DNA of 64,000 bases from Flavobacterium sp. IB48 (GCF_016405855.1 NZ_JAEFCA010000004.1:96075-160074); one strand, 5' to 3'; counted from the first letter of the stretch, positions 5,444 to 16,400 are shown. Made by a program: numbers and translations. Notes: generated by a model from the letters alone, not told the origin.

Positions 5444-8350
5444 ATGTTGACCCAATCTCATTTAGAGCAATTAGCCAATAGTCTTGAAGGCACACTTTTA
5501 TTCGATGAGCTTCATAAAACACTTTATTCGACAGATGCTTCGGTGTATCGAATTCGGCCAAATGCAGTGGCAATTCCTAAAACGACTGAAGATATAGCCA
5601 AACTGATTCAATTTGCTGCAGAACATAAGCTGTCGATTACGCCAAGAACCGCAGGAACTTCACTTGCAGGACAAGCGGTAGGAGACGGATTGGTGGTTGA
5701 TGTATCGAAGCATTTTACTAAAATATTAGGTTATGATGCTGAAAGGAAAACCGTAACGGTTCAGCCAGGCGTAATTCGCGATGAGCTGAATTTATTCTTA
5801 AAACCTCACGGTGTATTTTTTGCACCCATTACATCGACATCAAACCGCGCAATGATTGGCGGAATGGTGGGAAATAACTCTTCGGGAACAACTTCGATTC
5901 GATATGGTGTTACACGCGATAAAATTGCTGAGGTAAAAGCACTTTTAAGCGACGGTTCTGAAGTGGTTTTTAAAGATTTGACTTCGGCTGAATTTATCGA
6001 AAAAACAAAAGGTGATTCTTTAGAAAATAAAATATACAAAACGATTTACGACGAGCTTACTATAAAAGAAGCTCAAGAAGAAATTGTAAAAGAGTTTCCG
6101 AAACCAGAAATTCACAGAAGAAATACAGGTTATGCCGTTGATATTCTGTTGAAATCAGAATTATTTGGAGGAACTGAACCCACCATAAATCTTGGAAAAC
6201 TGCTTTGCGGAAGTGAAGGAACTTTGGCTTTTACAACCGAAGTGACGCTGAAAGTGGACGATTTGCCACCGCCTCACAGTATTATGGTTGTCGGGCATTA
6301 TCATACCATTCAGGAATCTTTAGAATCGGTTGTGGTGGCTATGAAACATCATTTGTACACTTGCGAAATGATTGACGATACGATTTTGGATTGTACCAAA
6401 ACCAATCGTGAGCACATTAAAAACCGTTTCTTTTTGGTTGGAGAACCCAAAGCAATTATGTTGTTTGAAGTCGCCTCGCACACTTTAGAAGATGCCGAAA
6501 AACAAGCCGATGCTTTGATTGCCGATTTAGAGCAAAACAATTTTGGTTACGCTCGAGTAAAAATCTACGGAAACGATATTGACAAAGCCAATGAATTGAG
6601 AAAAGCAGGTCTTGGACTTTTAGGAAGTATTGTAGGCGACGATAAAGCAGCAGATTCGATTGAAGATACAGCGGTAGAATTAAGTGATTTACCAGCATAT
6701 ATTGCAGAGTTTTCGGCGATGATGTTGCGTCACGGACAAGAAGCGATTTATTATGCGCATGCAGGTGCTGGAGAATTGCACTTGCGTCCGGTTTTGAATT
6801 TGAAGAAAACATCAGATTTAAAATTATTCAGAACCATTGCGACCGAAGTAGCGCATTTGGTAAAAAAATATAGAGGCTCGTTAAGTGGTGAACATGGCGA
6901 CGGAATTGTGCGCGGAGAGTTTATTCCGTTTATGATTGGCGATAAGAATTACGAACTCTTAAAAAGAATTAAATTGGCATTTGACCCGAATTCGGTTTTG
7001 AATATTGGGAAGATTGTCAATGCCTTGAAAATGGACGAGAATCATCGTGTAGTTTCGGGAAGAGTTGAACCAGATATTAAAACGTTTCAAGATTTCTCAG
7101 ATAGTTTAGGAATTTTGCGTGCAGCCGAAAAATGTAACGGTTCTGGAGATTGTAGAAAACTGCCGTCTGGCGGAGGAGCAATGTGTCCGAGTTATCGTGC
7201 AACGAGAAATGAAAAAGAAACGACGCGTGCGAGAGCCAATGCGTTGCGAGAATATTTGACGTATTCTGAAAAAGAAAACAAATTTGACCAGAAAGAATTA
7301 TATGAAGTTTTTGAGCTGTGTGTAAGCTGTAAAGCCTGCGCAAGCGAATGTCCGAGTAACGTGGATGTAGCGACTTTGAAAGCGGAATTTTTATATCAAT
7401 ACCAAAAAGCAAACGGATTTACAACCCGAAATAAGATTTTTGCCAATAACGCCAAATTGAACAAAATGGGAAGTAAATTCCCGTCGATTACGAATTTTAT
7501 TTCGAATCAGTCTTTGGTGAAAAAAACAATGGGAATTGCACCAGAAAGACAAGTGCCGCTTTTAGCGAAAAAGACTTTTAGAAAATGGTATGCCAACAAT
7601 AAACCTTTACAAACCGATTTTCCAAACGGAAGATTGTATCTGTTTGTAGATGAATTTACCAATTATTATGACGTAAATATCGGAATCGATGCTTTTGAAT
7701 TATTGACGAAATTAGGCTATCAGGTTTTGGTTGTCGATCATGAAGAAAGCGGAAGGACTTATCTTTCAAAAGGATTTTTGGAAGAAGCGAAAAAAATTGC
7801 CAATCATAATGTAAGTGTTTTTAAAGATTTGGTTTTAGGAAACGAACCTTTAATTGGAATTGAACCTTCGGCAATTTTGACTTTTAGGGATGAATATCTT
7901 CGTTTAGCCGATGATAAAGAAGCTGCGGAAAAGTTGTCGAGAAATGCTTTTACAATTGAAGAGTTCTTCAAAAAAGAAATCATAGATGGTAAAATCACAG
8001 CCGATTCTTTTTCAGAAGAAAGTAAAGAAATTAAAATTCACGGACATTGTCATCAGAAATCTTTAAGTTCTGTTGAAGCGACTTTTGCAATGCTGAATCT
8101 GCCAAAAAATAATACGGTTACGATTTACAACTCAGGCTGCTGTGGAATGGCGGGTTCTTTTGGTTATGAAAAAGAACATTATCAAGTGAGTATGCAAATG
8201 GGAGAGGATACATTATTTCCAAAAGTACGTGCTACAGCAGGAAACGTGAAAATCGCTGCAGCAGGAACAAGTTGTCGTCATCAAATTTATGATGGAACTA
8301 ATCGTGAGGCTCAGCATCCTGTTAGTATTTTGAGGAATTGCCTTAAGTAA
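5444..8350 (+). CDS. FAD-linked oxidase / Fe-S / cysteine-rich-domain oxidoreductase (YdiJ-like)
   Basis: A single 968-aa chain combines three modules. The first is an FAD_binding_4 domain (about residues 35-260; TPRTAGTSLAGQA, MIGGMVGNNSSGTTSIRYG), followed by an FAD-oxidase C-terminal domain to about 540 ending in SGEHGDG and AFDPNSVLNIGK. Then comes a ferredoxin-like region with CNGSGDC (about 564) and CVSCKACASECP (about 625). Last is a heterodisulfide-reductase-type cysteine-rich domain with HGHCHQK (about 866) and GCCGMAGSFGYEKEHY (about 898). The architecture matches YdiJ-type 2-hydroxyacid dehydrogenases (D-lactate or D-2-hydroxyglutarate). The exact substrate cannot be read from the sequence. 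The gene is monocistronic and followed by the nested palindrome at 8376-8564. Confidence 0.88.
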   Translation: MLTQSHLEQLANSLEGTLLFDELHKTLYSTDASVYRIRPNAVAIPKTTEDIAKLIQFAAEHKLSITPRTAGTSLAGQAVGDGLVVDVSKHFTKILGYDAERKTVTVQPGVIRDELNLFLKPHGVFFAPITSTSNRAMIGGMVGNNSSGTTSIRYGVTRDKIAEVKALLSDGSEVVFKDLTSAEFIEKTKGDSLENKIYKTIYDELTIKEAQEEIVKEFPKPEIHRRNTGYAVDILLKSELFGGTEPTINLGKLLCGSEGTLAFTTEVTLKVDDLPPPHSIMVVGHYHTIQESLESVVVAMKHHLYTCEMIDDTILDCTKTNREHIKNRFFLVGEPKAIMLFEVASHTLEDAEKQADALIADLEQNNFGYARVKIYGNDIDKANELRKAGLGLLGSIVGDDKAADSIEDTAVELSDLPAYIAEFSAMMLRHGQEAIYYAHAGAGELHLRPVLNLKKTSDLKLFRTIATEVAHLVKKYRGSLSGEHGDGIVRGEFIPFMIGDKNYELLKRIKLAFDPNSVLNIGKIVNALKMDENHRVVSGRVEPDIKTFQDFSDSLGILRAAEKCNGSGDCRKLPSGGGAMCPSYRATRNEKETTRARANALREYLTYSEKENKFDQKELYEVFELCVSCKACASECPSNVDVATLKAEFLYQYQKANGFTTRNKIFANNAKLNKMGSKFPSITNFISNQSLVKKTMGIAPERQVPLLAKKTFRKWYANNKPLQTDFPNGRLYLFVDEFTNYYDVNIGIDAFELLTKLGYQVLVVDHEESGRTYLSKGFLEEAKKIANHNVSVFKDLVLGNEPLIGIEPSAILTFRDEYLRLADDKEAAEKLSRNAFTIEEFFKKEIIDGKITADSFSEESKEIKIHGHCHQKSLSSVEATFAMLNLPKNNTVTIYNSGCCGMAGSFGYEKEHYQVSMQMGEDTLFPKVRATAGNVKIAAAGTSCRHQIYDGTNREAQHPVSILRNCLK

Positions 8351-8375
8351 GATGTGTCTCGTAAATATGAAAAAG

Positions 8376-8564
8376 TTTTGCCACAGATTAAAAGGATTAA
8401 AAAGATTTTTATTTCACGCAGATTTTACAGATTTAAGCAGATAATCGCAGATTTTAAGTATTGCTAGTTTAAAATTAAATCTGCCTAAATCTGCGAAATG
8501 TGCGTGAAAATTATTTAGATAAAGATTAAAAAAATCATTTTAATCCTTTTAATCTGTGGCAAAA
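8376..8564. repeat. Nested palindrome of two repeat families
   Basis: The outer arms are 27-base exact inverse copies (8376-8402 and 8538-8564), containing GCCACAGATTA / TAATCTGTGGC. Inside them lies an imperfect pair of the CACGCAGATTT family (about 8412-8442 and 8476-8509), which recurs at 9831-9941. The element fills nearly the whole gap between two convergent genes and may also serve as a transcription stop. Confidence 0.85.
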
Positions 8565-8569
8565 AAAAA

Positions 8570-9730
8570 CTATTTTAAACTAATTTTTTTACCAGTTTCA
8601 GCCGCTTTATAAATAGCGTTGATGATTCTAACATCTTTAATTCCTTCTTCACCAGTAATATGATTTGGAAGTTTTTGGTTTGCTAAAATCACTTTACAAA
8701 TCTCATCCATTTGGGTTTGCTGTTGATTTATAACTGGGAAATTAAATGGTTTTCCATCAGATCTTTTACCTACAAATGGACCATAACTTACAGCAGGACT
8801 CATTTCGAAGAAACCTTCATCTGCGGCAGCATGAAATCGGTCGATTCCAAAACCGTAAGAACTACTGCAATTGGCAACGGCACCACTCGGAAATTCCATT
8901 TGCCATGTGATATTTTCTTCCACTTGTGCAAATCTGTTTTTGTTGTTTATGGTTCCAAATTGCGCCGTGACAGCAATTGGTTCTTCGCCTAAAACATAAC
9001 GCGAGACTTGAATGCAATAAACCCCTAAATTAATTAATGCGCCACCTCCTGCAAACTTTTTTGTAAGTCTCCATTCATTTCGAGCATTTAAATCAACAGG
9101 TTTATTTACGTCGTGAATATCGTAAGTGCTATAACCTAGAGAAGTTTCAATATAACGAACTTGTCCCAAAACTTTTTCTTGTCCCAATCGTTTTACTTCT
9201 AGATGATTTGGTTCATAATGCAAACGATATCCCATTGCCAATTGAACGTTATTGTCGTTGCAGGCTTTTATCATTTCTTCACAATCTTCAATAGTAATTG
9301 CCATTGGTTTTTCTACAATTACATGTTTTCCAGCTTTAGCAGCACGAACGGTAAATTCTTTATGAAGCGAATTTGGAGTTACAACATAGACAAGGTCAAT
9401 ATCTTTGTTTTTTATGATTGAATCGAAGTTTTCGTAATTGTAAATGTTCTTCTCCGGAATATTATATTTCTTTTTCCATGTTTCAGCTTTAGAAGGCGTT
9501 CCTGTGACAATTCCGCTAAATTGACAATATTCAGAAACCTGAAGGCCTTCAGCTAATAATGAAGCATAGTTTCCTAAACCACACAAAGCAATATTTATTT
9601 TTTTTCCAGTATAGGGTTTATGAATCTTTTCTGTTTCGGTTACAAAAGAAGGAAGCGAAGTCATGATAACCGAAGCTCCCACACCAAGTCCAAATTTATT
9701 TACAAAAGAACGTCTCGTGATTTTTTCCAT
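8570..9730 (-). CDS. Gfo/Idh/MocA-family oxidoreductase with a Tat signal
   Basis: The protein is 386 aa. A twin-arginine signal (TRRSFVNKFGLGVGASVIM, residues 5-23) predicts folded export to the periplasm with bound NAD(P). The Rossmann start is KINIALCGLGNYA, and the family motif VVTPNSLHKEF...GKHVIVEKPMA, with the catalytic-type EKP lysine, is at about residues 115-142. The C-terminal domain shows GGGALINLGVYCIQ. Relatives are glucose-fructose oxidoreductases and sugar dehydrogenases; the substrate is unknown. It is monocistronic, and its 3' end is 6 bases from the nested palindrome. Confidence 0.9.
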   Translation of the reverse strand: MEKITRRSFVNKFGLGVGASVIMTSLPSFVTETEKIHKPYTGKKINIALCGLGNYASLLAEGLQVSEYCQFSGIVTGTPSKAETWKKKYNIPEKNIYNYENFDSIIKNKDIDLVYVVTPNSLHKEFTVRAAKAGKHVIVEKPMAITIEDCEEMIKACNDNNVQLAMGYRLHYEPNHLEVKRLGQEKVLGQVRYIETSLGYSTYDIHDVNKPVDLNARNEWRLTKKFAGGGALINLGVYCIQVSRYVLGEEPIAVTAQFGTINNKNRFAQVEENITWQMEFPSGAVANCSSSYGFGIDRFHAAADEGFFEMSPAVSYGPFVGKRSDGKPFNFPVINQQQTQMDEICKVILANQKLPNHITGEEGIKDVRIINAIYKAAETGKKISLK

Positions 9731-10156
9731 AAAAAATGATTCTTTAAAAATTAAATGCTATTTGTATTAGTAAGCTCATTTTGGGAAATGTTACATTTGT
9801 ATTTGACTTAACTGTGATGAATGTTAAGATTTTTTGTTTCACGCAGATTTAAAAAGATTTAGGCAGATATCACAGATTTAATTTGTTGTAATTTTTAAAA
9901 TAAAATCTGCTCAGATCTGCAAAATCTGCGTGAAACAAAAATTTGTGATGATTAGAGTTATCAATTTTAAAAAAGAAAATTCGAGAAATTAGTGTAATTA
10001 GTAGCAAAAAAAAAACTTAGTGTCTTCGTGGCAAGAAAAAAAAACTCCAGAAAAACAAAATCGTTTTATATATTTGAAATCAGGATAATTTTTGCATTAT
10101 TTGCAAAATAAAACCAGAACGACTGAATTAAATCAATTTATAATAGCAAAACATAT
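9731..10156. other. 426-bp intergenic region between divergent genes
   Basis: The region holds the palindromic repeat at 9831-9941, and around 10000-10041 fragments resembling other dispersed repeats (TTAGTAGCAAAAA, CTTAGTGTCTTCGTGGCAAG). I see no open frame and no good promoter match before the permease start at 10157. Confidence 0.7.
9831..9941. repeat. Palindromic repeat of the CACGCAGATTT family
   Basis: TTTTTGTTTCACGCAGATTT (9831-9850) and its exact inverse (9922-9941) form 20-base perfect arms, with a 71-base centre that contains further partial copies of the motif (AAAATCTGCTCAGATCTGC). The same family forms the inner part of the element at 8376-8564. Confidence 0.85.
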
Positions 10157-12091
10157 ATGGCATTTTCAAGTTTATTCCGAAAAAAAACAGTGCAGGATAT
10201 TCTGAAACAGGTTGCAAAGAACGAGGCAGATGGGCATGAAGCATTAGGAAAGCACCTTACAACCAAAGATTTAACTGCTTTCGGGATTGCTGCGATTGTT
10301 GGTGCGGGGATTTTCAGTACGATCGGAAAAGCAAGTGCAGATGGAGGACCAGCCGTAATATTTTTGTTTCTTTTTACAGCTCTAGCCTGTAGTTTTGCAG
10401 CTTTTGCTTATGCTGAATTTGCATCGATGGTTCCCGTTTCGGGAAGTGCTTATACGTATTCGTACGTGGCTTTCGGAGAAATCATTGCCTGGATTATTGG
10501 TTGGGCTTTAATCATGGAATATGCCGTTGGAAACATAACCGTGGCCATATCGTGGAGTGATTATTTTACAGGACTTCTCCAGAGTGGCGGCATTCATTTG
10601 CCGCAATGGATCCAGATGGATTACTTAACAGCTTCAAACGGCTTCAACGATGCCGAGGCCTTAATGCGAGGCGGAAAATCATTTGAAAATTTAAGTGTTG
10701 CTTTACAGCAAGCGCATACAGCTTGGACAACAGCGCCAACGATCGGATCTTTCCATTTTGTAACAGATATACCAGCATTATTCATTATTATTTTGATTAC
10801 TGCTTTGGTTTATAGAGGAATGAAAGAATCTCGTAATGCGAGCAATTTAATGGTTGTTGTAAAACTTTGTGTGGTTCTTTTAGTTATCGCTGTCGGAATA
10901 TTTTATGTAGATACGGCAAATTGGGATCCGTTCGCTCCAAATGGAGTTAGTGGAGTTTTAAAAGGAGTATCAGCTGTTTTCTTTGCTTATATTGGTTTTG
11001 ATGCTATTTCTACAACAGCAGAAGAATGTAAAAATCCGCAGCGCGATTTACCACGCGGAATGATGTGGGCAATTATCATTTGTACTATATTATATATTGC
11101 TATTGCTTTGGTTTTAACCGGAATGGTAAAATATCATGAATTAAATGTTGGAGATCCGCTAGCATTTGTTTTCGATAAATTAAACTTAAAATGGATGTCC
11201 GGAATTATTGCGGTAAGTGCAGTTGTGGCAATGGCGAGCGTTTTATTGGTGTTCCAAATGGGGCAGCCTCGTATCTGGATGAGTATGAGCCGTGATGGAT
11301 TGCTTCCGAAGAAATTCTCAACTGTTCACCCAAAATTTAAAACTCCTTCTTTTGCTACTATTGTTACAGGATTCGTAGTAGCTGTTCCAGCATTGTTTTT
11401 AAACTTAACAATGGTAACCGATTTATGTAGTATCGGAACTTTATTTGCCTTTGTATTGGTTTGCGCAGGAGTATTAGTTCTTCAAAATAAACCCGAAATT
11501 CCAAGAGGAAAATTCAAAACGCCTTATATCAATTCAAAATACATTTTACCAGTTTTAATTATTGCTGGCTTGTATTATGCTTTTGCTTTCAACAGCAAGG
11601 CTACTATGGCATTCATTAATAATGAGGCACAAACTTTTGATGCAACTTCAATTGTAACTTCTTTAGATAAAGAAGATTCTCAAAAAGTTTTCAATTATTT
11701 AAAGAGCATCGATGTAAATAATAAAACTTCTGAAACTTCAGATTTGGAGCATTTATTAAGCCAATATCAAGATGATGAGGTTAAATATGCTGAGGTTGTA
11801 AAAGGACTTCCAATTAAAGATTCATTAAAATACGAAACAGGATTCCAGTTGTTCAAACACAAAATTCCTATGTGGATTTTCTTATTTGTTCTGGTTGGAT
11901 TAGCAGTTTGGGCTTTTAGAAAAAATCTTTCTTTAATTCCTCTTTTAGGATTAATCTGTTGTTTGTATATGATGGCCGAATTAAGCGTTTGGAACTGGAT
12001 TTATTTTACAGTTTGGCTATTGATCGGGCTTCTTATTTACTTTACTTATAGTAGAAAAAACAGTAAATTGAACTTTGTAGAAAAAATATAA
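10157..12091 (+). CDS. Amino acid permease, APC superfamily
   Basis: The protein is 644 aa with about 12-14 membrane helices. The first block KDLTAFGIAAIVGAGIFSTIGKA (with the longer run at residues 40-62) is the APC TM1 unwound glycine motif. GPAVIFLFLFTALACSFAAFAYAE and, near residue 270, FFAYIGFDAISTTAEECKNPQRDLP (split by family spacing) mark the cationic amino-acid transporter (CAT-like) group. The likely role is import of an amino acid across the inner membrane. It is longer than the usual 480-500 aa because of a large loop at about 135-205 and an extra soluble segment of about 85 residues (about 490-575) between late helices. It is a single gene closed by the terminator at 12111-12148. 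Confidence 0.88.
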   Translation: MAFSSLFRKKTVQDILKQVAKNEADGHEALGKHLTTKDLTAFGIAAIVGAGIFSTIGKASADGGPAVIFLFLFTALACSFAAFAYAEFASMVPVSGSAYTYSYVAFGEIIAWIIGWALIMEYAVGNITVAISWSDYFTGLLQSGGIHLPQWIQMDYLTASNGFNDAEALMRGGKSFENLSVALQQAHTAWTTAPTIGSFHFVTDIPALFIIILITALVYRGMKESRNASNLMVVVKLCVVLLVIAVGIFYVDTANWDPFAPNGVSGVLKGVSAVFFAYIGFDAISTTAEECKNPQRDLPRGMMWAIIICTILYIAIALVLTGMVKYHELNVGDPLAFVFDKLNLKWMSGIIAVSAVVAMASVLLVFQMGQPRIWMSMSRDGLLPKKFSTVHPKFKTPSFATIVTGFVVAVPALFLNLTMVTDLCSIGTLFAFVLVCAGVLVLQNKPEIPRGKFKTPYINSKYILPVLIIAGLYYAFAFNSKATMAFINNEAQTFDATSIVTSLDKEDSQKVFNYLKSIDVNNKTSETSDLEHLLSQYQDDEVKYAEVVKGLPIKDSLKYETGFQLFKHKIPMWIFLFVLVGLAVWAFRKNLSLIPLLGLICCLYMMAELSVWNWIYFTVWLLIGLLIYFTYSRKNSKLNFVEKI

Positions 12092-12110
12092 GTTCAAAAA
12101 AAAAATATAT

Positions 12111-12148
12111 AAAAAAGCCATTCTGGATATCTCTGGAATGGCTTTTTT
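12111..12148 (+). terminator. Rho-independent terminator after the APC permease
   Basis: GCCATTC and GAATGGC form a stem around a 12-base loop, preceded by an A-run and followed by TTTTTT. It lies 20 bases beyond the permease stop codon. Confidence 0.88.
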
Positions 12149-12241
12149 ATTTGAGAAAAAGATAAAGAGGTTTTTCCTTGCCGAAAGTCCGTTTTTTCTC
12201 TAATTTGGACTCTCAAATTTTTAATTTATTTTTTTTATTAC

Positions 12242-13336
12242 ATGAGTTTTCTTGATAAAATATTAGGCAAAAATGAAGCTCCAATACAATCTTATAATGA
12301 TTTCTGGAATTGGTTTTTAGCAAATGAAAAAGAGTTTTTTAAAACCGTTCAAAGTGGGGAAAATATACATCAAGGCTTTTTTGATAAACTAGTGCCAAAG
12401 CTAGATGAAATTCACGAAGGAATTTATTTTCTTACTGGAATGTTCGATGATCAAACTGCCGAATTAGTTCTTACGCCAGATGGAGCAATCAAAAACATTT
12501 ATGTTATTGAAGAATTAGTTAATGCTGCCCCAGAAATTAATGGATGGAAATTCACGGCTTTAAAACCAGCTTCGGATATTAATAATATTGGAATTACCTA
12601 TCAGGATTTTGAATTTAGTAAAGAAAACTTAAAATTTTATCCTCGCATCCATGAAGCTTACCCAGATGAAATAGATTTGGTAATTGTTTATGATCATTTT
12701 ATTGAAGAGAAAAAATCTAATGTCACTAATGGAGTGTATATTTTTCTAGACAATTATTTGGGTGAATTGCATTCTGTTGCCTTAATCGATAATTTGGTTG
12801 TTGTAGGACCAGAAAATGTTTCTGAAGAATTAATTCCAATCGAAAAATTAAAAGACTATTTAATTTGGAGAGAGAAAGAATTTGTTGAAAAATATGAAGG
12901 AACTCGACATAATACAGAAAATGACGGTTATGCCAATTTTGAAGGAAAAAGAGAAGATGGTTCTATTGTTTTGGCTTTAATTAATACTACAATTTTAGAA
13001 TGGGATAAAAAAGCATCGCATCCGTGGGTTTTTATTGTTGCAATTCCTTTTGATGATTGTGATAATGGCGGATTGCCAGATGAAAAAACATATAAGCTTC
13101 TAGATGAAATTGAAGAAGAAATTATCGTTAGTTTGCCAGATTCTGAAGGATATTTAAATTTGGGAAGAGAAACGGCAAACAATAAAAGAGAAATATTTTT
13201 TACTTGTAAAGACTTTAGAAAACCAGCTAAAATTGCCGATGAACTAATTAAGAAATATAGCGGAGTTTTCGAAATAAGCTACGAACTTTATAAAGATAAA
13301 TATTGGCAGTCATTTAGACATTTTCAGGCCAAATAA
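12242..13336 (+). CDS. DUF695-type protein of unknown function
   Basis: The protein is 364 aa, soluble, with no signal peptide. The C-terminal 150 residues (DGYANFEGKREDGSIVLAL, then SHPWVFIVAIPFDDCDNGGLPDE, and RREIFF-like NKREIFFTCKDFRKP) match my recollection of DUF695, in which a short N-terminal region precedes a two-layer alpha/beta domain. The N-terminal 200 residues form a second, acidic domain with SYNDFWNWFLANEKEFF. No biochemical role is known to me. The gene lies alone between two strong terminators. Confidence 0.65.
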   Translation: MSFLDKILGKNEAPIQSYNDFWNWFLANEKEFFKTVQSGENIHQGFFDKLVPKLDEIHEGIYFLTGMFDDQTAELVLTPDGAIKNIYVIEELVNAAPEINGWKFTALKPASDINNIGITYQDFEFSKENLKFYPRIHEAYPDEIDLVIVYDHFIEEKKSNVTNGVYIFLDNYLGELHSVALIDNLVVVGPENVSEELIPIEKLKDYLIWREKEFVEKYEGTRHNTENDGYANFEGKREDGSIVLALINTTILEWDKKASHPWVFIVAIPFDDCDNGGLPDEKTYKLLDEIEEEIIVSLPDSEGYLNLGRETANNKREIFFTCKDFRKPAKIADELIKKYSGVFEISYELYKDKYWQSFRHFQAK

Positions 13337-13341
13337 AATTC

Positions 13342-13375
13342 AAAAGCCGTTCTAATAATTCAGAACGGCTTTTTT
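13342..13375. terminator. Bidirectional terminator between convergent genes
   Basis: AAAAGCCGTTCT and AGAACGGCTTTT are perfect inverse arms around an 8-base loop, with T-runs on both strands. It serves the DUF695-type gene (stop at 13336) and the convergent GH57 gene (stop at 13402). Confidence 0.9.
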
Positions 13376-13401
13376 ATGGAATTGATGGAGATTCAAAAAG
13401 T

Positions 13402-16400
13402 TTATTTTTTTACAATCTTTTGCATTGTTTCTACACCATTTTCTAAACGGATCGTAATAAAATACAGTCCAGAACTTAGACGGCTAACATCAATACTGCT
13501 TGTATTAGATTTTCCTTCCTGAACAATGCTTCCTTGTGCAGAAACAATAGTGTATTGGCTAATTGCAATAGTAGAATTAACCATCAAGGTATGATCTACT
13601 GGATTTGGATAAAGTCTTACTGCATAGGTTTCTTCTTCTTTGGTGTCTGGGGTAATTGCCATTCTTGAAGTGCTAGAACCCCATGTATAGGAGTAGCCAT
13701 CAGTTTTACTTAATAAATCGGCAGTTTGATTTGCCGAACCGCTAGAACCATTATTGAAAATGATATTAATTGATGTTGGCCCAGTGATGGTGTATTTGTA
13801 AAAACCGTTAGTATCTGCTGTCATTGTTACGCCAGGCCAAGTAGCATTTGTTACACTTCCTGAAGGTACAGCATTCCAATAATATATTTTTGGAGTAGTT
13901 GTCCAAGTTGTAGGAGGTTTAAAGTATACAGTAAGCGTTGGAACGGCTGTAAAAGTATACGTTTCTGTTTTTACTGCTGATGCAACTCCAGAAGTATTGA
14001 CAACAAAAGCTTTTAAAGTTGTATTTGACGTAAAAGCGAATGATTTACTGCCAATTGCAGAAGCAGAGCTTGTTGTTGGAGTTGCGCCGTCTAAAGTGTA
14101 ATAAATGGTAGAAGAAGTTTCGTTTGCTGTTAAAACAACACTCACAGTAGTTCCAGTTGTAAATGTTCCTCCAGGTTTAGAATTGGTAAAATCTGGAGCA
14201 ATAACAGGACATCTGTTCGCAGGTTCTGCATTCAGCCAACCAGAATCATAATACTTAATTCCTGCTGTAGCACTTAAATCTCCAGTTTTTAGATTACCAT
14301 CATTAAAAAGTAAATTAGAAGCACTTACTGTTGACGGAAAAGTATATTTATACCAATCTCCACAATCTTGCGTCATTGCAGCTCCTGGATAAGTTACAGC
14401 AGGAGCAGTTCCAGTTGGTGACCAGTAATAAATTTTAACCGAAGAACTCCAATTGGATGGTTTCTTAAAATAAACCGTAAATGTCGTAGGAGTAGAAAAA
14501 GTATAAGTTTGTGTTTTTATAGCGGAACTTACTCCCGCGGCATTCTTAACAAAAGCCTTTAATGTTGTTGTGCTAGTTATTGTAATTGCTTTACTACCAA
14601 TGGCAGAGGCAGAAGCTGTGGTAGGATCTGTTCCGTCAAGAGTATAATAAATTACAGAAGTACTTTCGTTTGCTGTTAGCGTTAGATTTAAAGTTGTTCC
14701 TGTAGTGAAATTTCCTCCTGCTTGCGAGAATGTAAAATCTGGTACTATAGAAGGGCATCTGTTTGCAGGTTCAGCACTTAGCCAGCCGTTATCATAAAAT
14801 TTGATTCCACCAGTTGAATTTAGATCGCCTGTCTTTAGTGAACCATCATTAAACAATAAATTTGAAGCGCTCACTGTTGATGGGAAAGTATATTTATACC
14901 AATCTCCACAATCTTGAGTCATTGCAACTCCAGGATAAGTTACCGCAGGAGCAGTTCCTGTTGGTGACCAATAATAAATTTTTACAGCAGAATTCCAGTT
15001 GGATGGTTTTTTAAAATAAACTGTAAATTCTGGAATTGCTCCAATCGTATACGTTTTGGTTATAATATCAGATTGATTGCCATCTTTGTCAACAGCAAAA
15101 GCTTTAATTGTTGTAGTTTGCGTAATGTTGATTGTTTTTGTCGATTCCACAACTGGCGAAGCTGTTGTTGGAGTAGAACCGTCAATTGTATAATACAATT
15201 TTGGCTTCGGATCTGTGCTGTCTGTTGCTGTAATTGTTACATCTATGGCTGTAGTTGAATTTCCAGCCTCAGGCGTAAAAGCTATTTTTGGTGCAACATC
15301 TAAGTTTTTCCCAACCCAAACGTGTTGAATTTTAGATTTAGTGGTATTTCCTTTTTTATCAGTTACTTCGACATAATAGTCTAATAATTTTTCTGATATT
15401 CCTGCAATTTCGGCAGAATATTGATTTGCAATTACATCTGGAAGCATGTATAAATCGGCTTGCGGATTATTGGTAACATTTCCTTTTGGAAAAACTCTTT
15501 CTGCCATAGGCAATGTTATCCAACTTCCTACTTCGCTTCCTCCAGCATAAGTTTCATTTTGATTAGAATTAGGACTATTTTTTCCATCAACATCAATTCT
15601 GTATTTTAATTCGGCTTTCTCAATACCGCTTACATCATAAGCAAAAGTATATACCGTAAAATCGGCAGAGTTTAAGAAATCTTTATAAGCGTAAGGCGCT
15701 CCATATCCTTTTTCACCAGGATTATAAGGCCAACGTTGCGGAATAAATACAGATGGTTTCGTTGCATCAACTCCAGGATGGGCATCTAAAGTTGGTTTTG
15801 CAAATTGCACACATCGATTAACAGCAAGAGTTGTTTTTATTTCAAGATCTTCAGCTAATCCATAATAAGCATTTCCGCTGTCATATCCAGCCATTAAAAA
15901 ATGCCATGCTTTTTCAGCAGGACTTACCGCAGAGGTCGGATTTACAATTTCGCTCATTCTAAGATTATTGCCTTCCAATTGCTCAGCCATAATTGCGTGG
16001 TTTTCTCCAGCAGTTGTTATCGCTTGATTCATCATATCTTCGGTCCAGCCATTCGGATTGAATTTCTTGCTAACAGGATCGTAGAAAGGCCAAAGCCAAT
16101 TGGTAAACTGCGGATGTCCAAAATCTCCATCTGCGTTTACCCATGCGCCATCTTCTACGTGCACAACCGCCGATTCTGGAACAGGATTATCATATAGATA
16201 TTGTGGAATCGTAGTAGCGATGTTTCCATTTGCAGAAGATGCATGAGAAAATCCCGTTACCGATTCATTGTAATAAGACGATCCGCCACCCCAAGCATTA
16301 TCTCCATCATGAGCAAATAAGACCAATGGAGGTCTAGGCGAAGTCGATGCTTTTGCCACAATTGGAGCAATTAATGAAGTGCCTATTGCAGCGTATCCAT

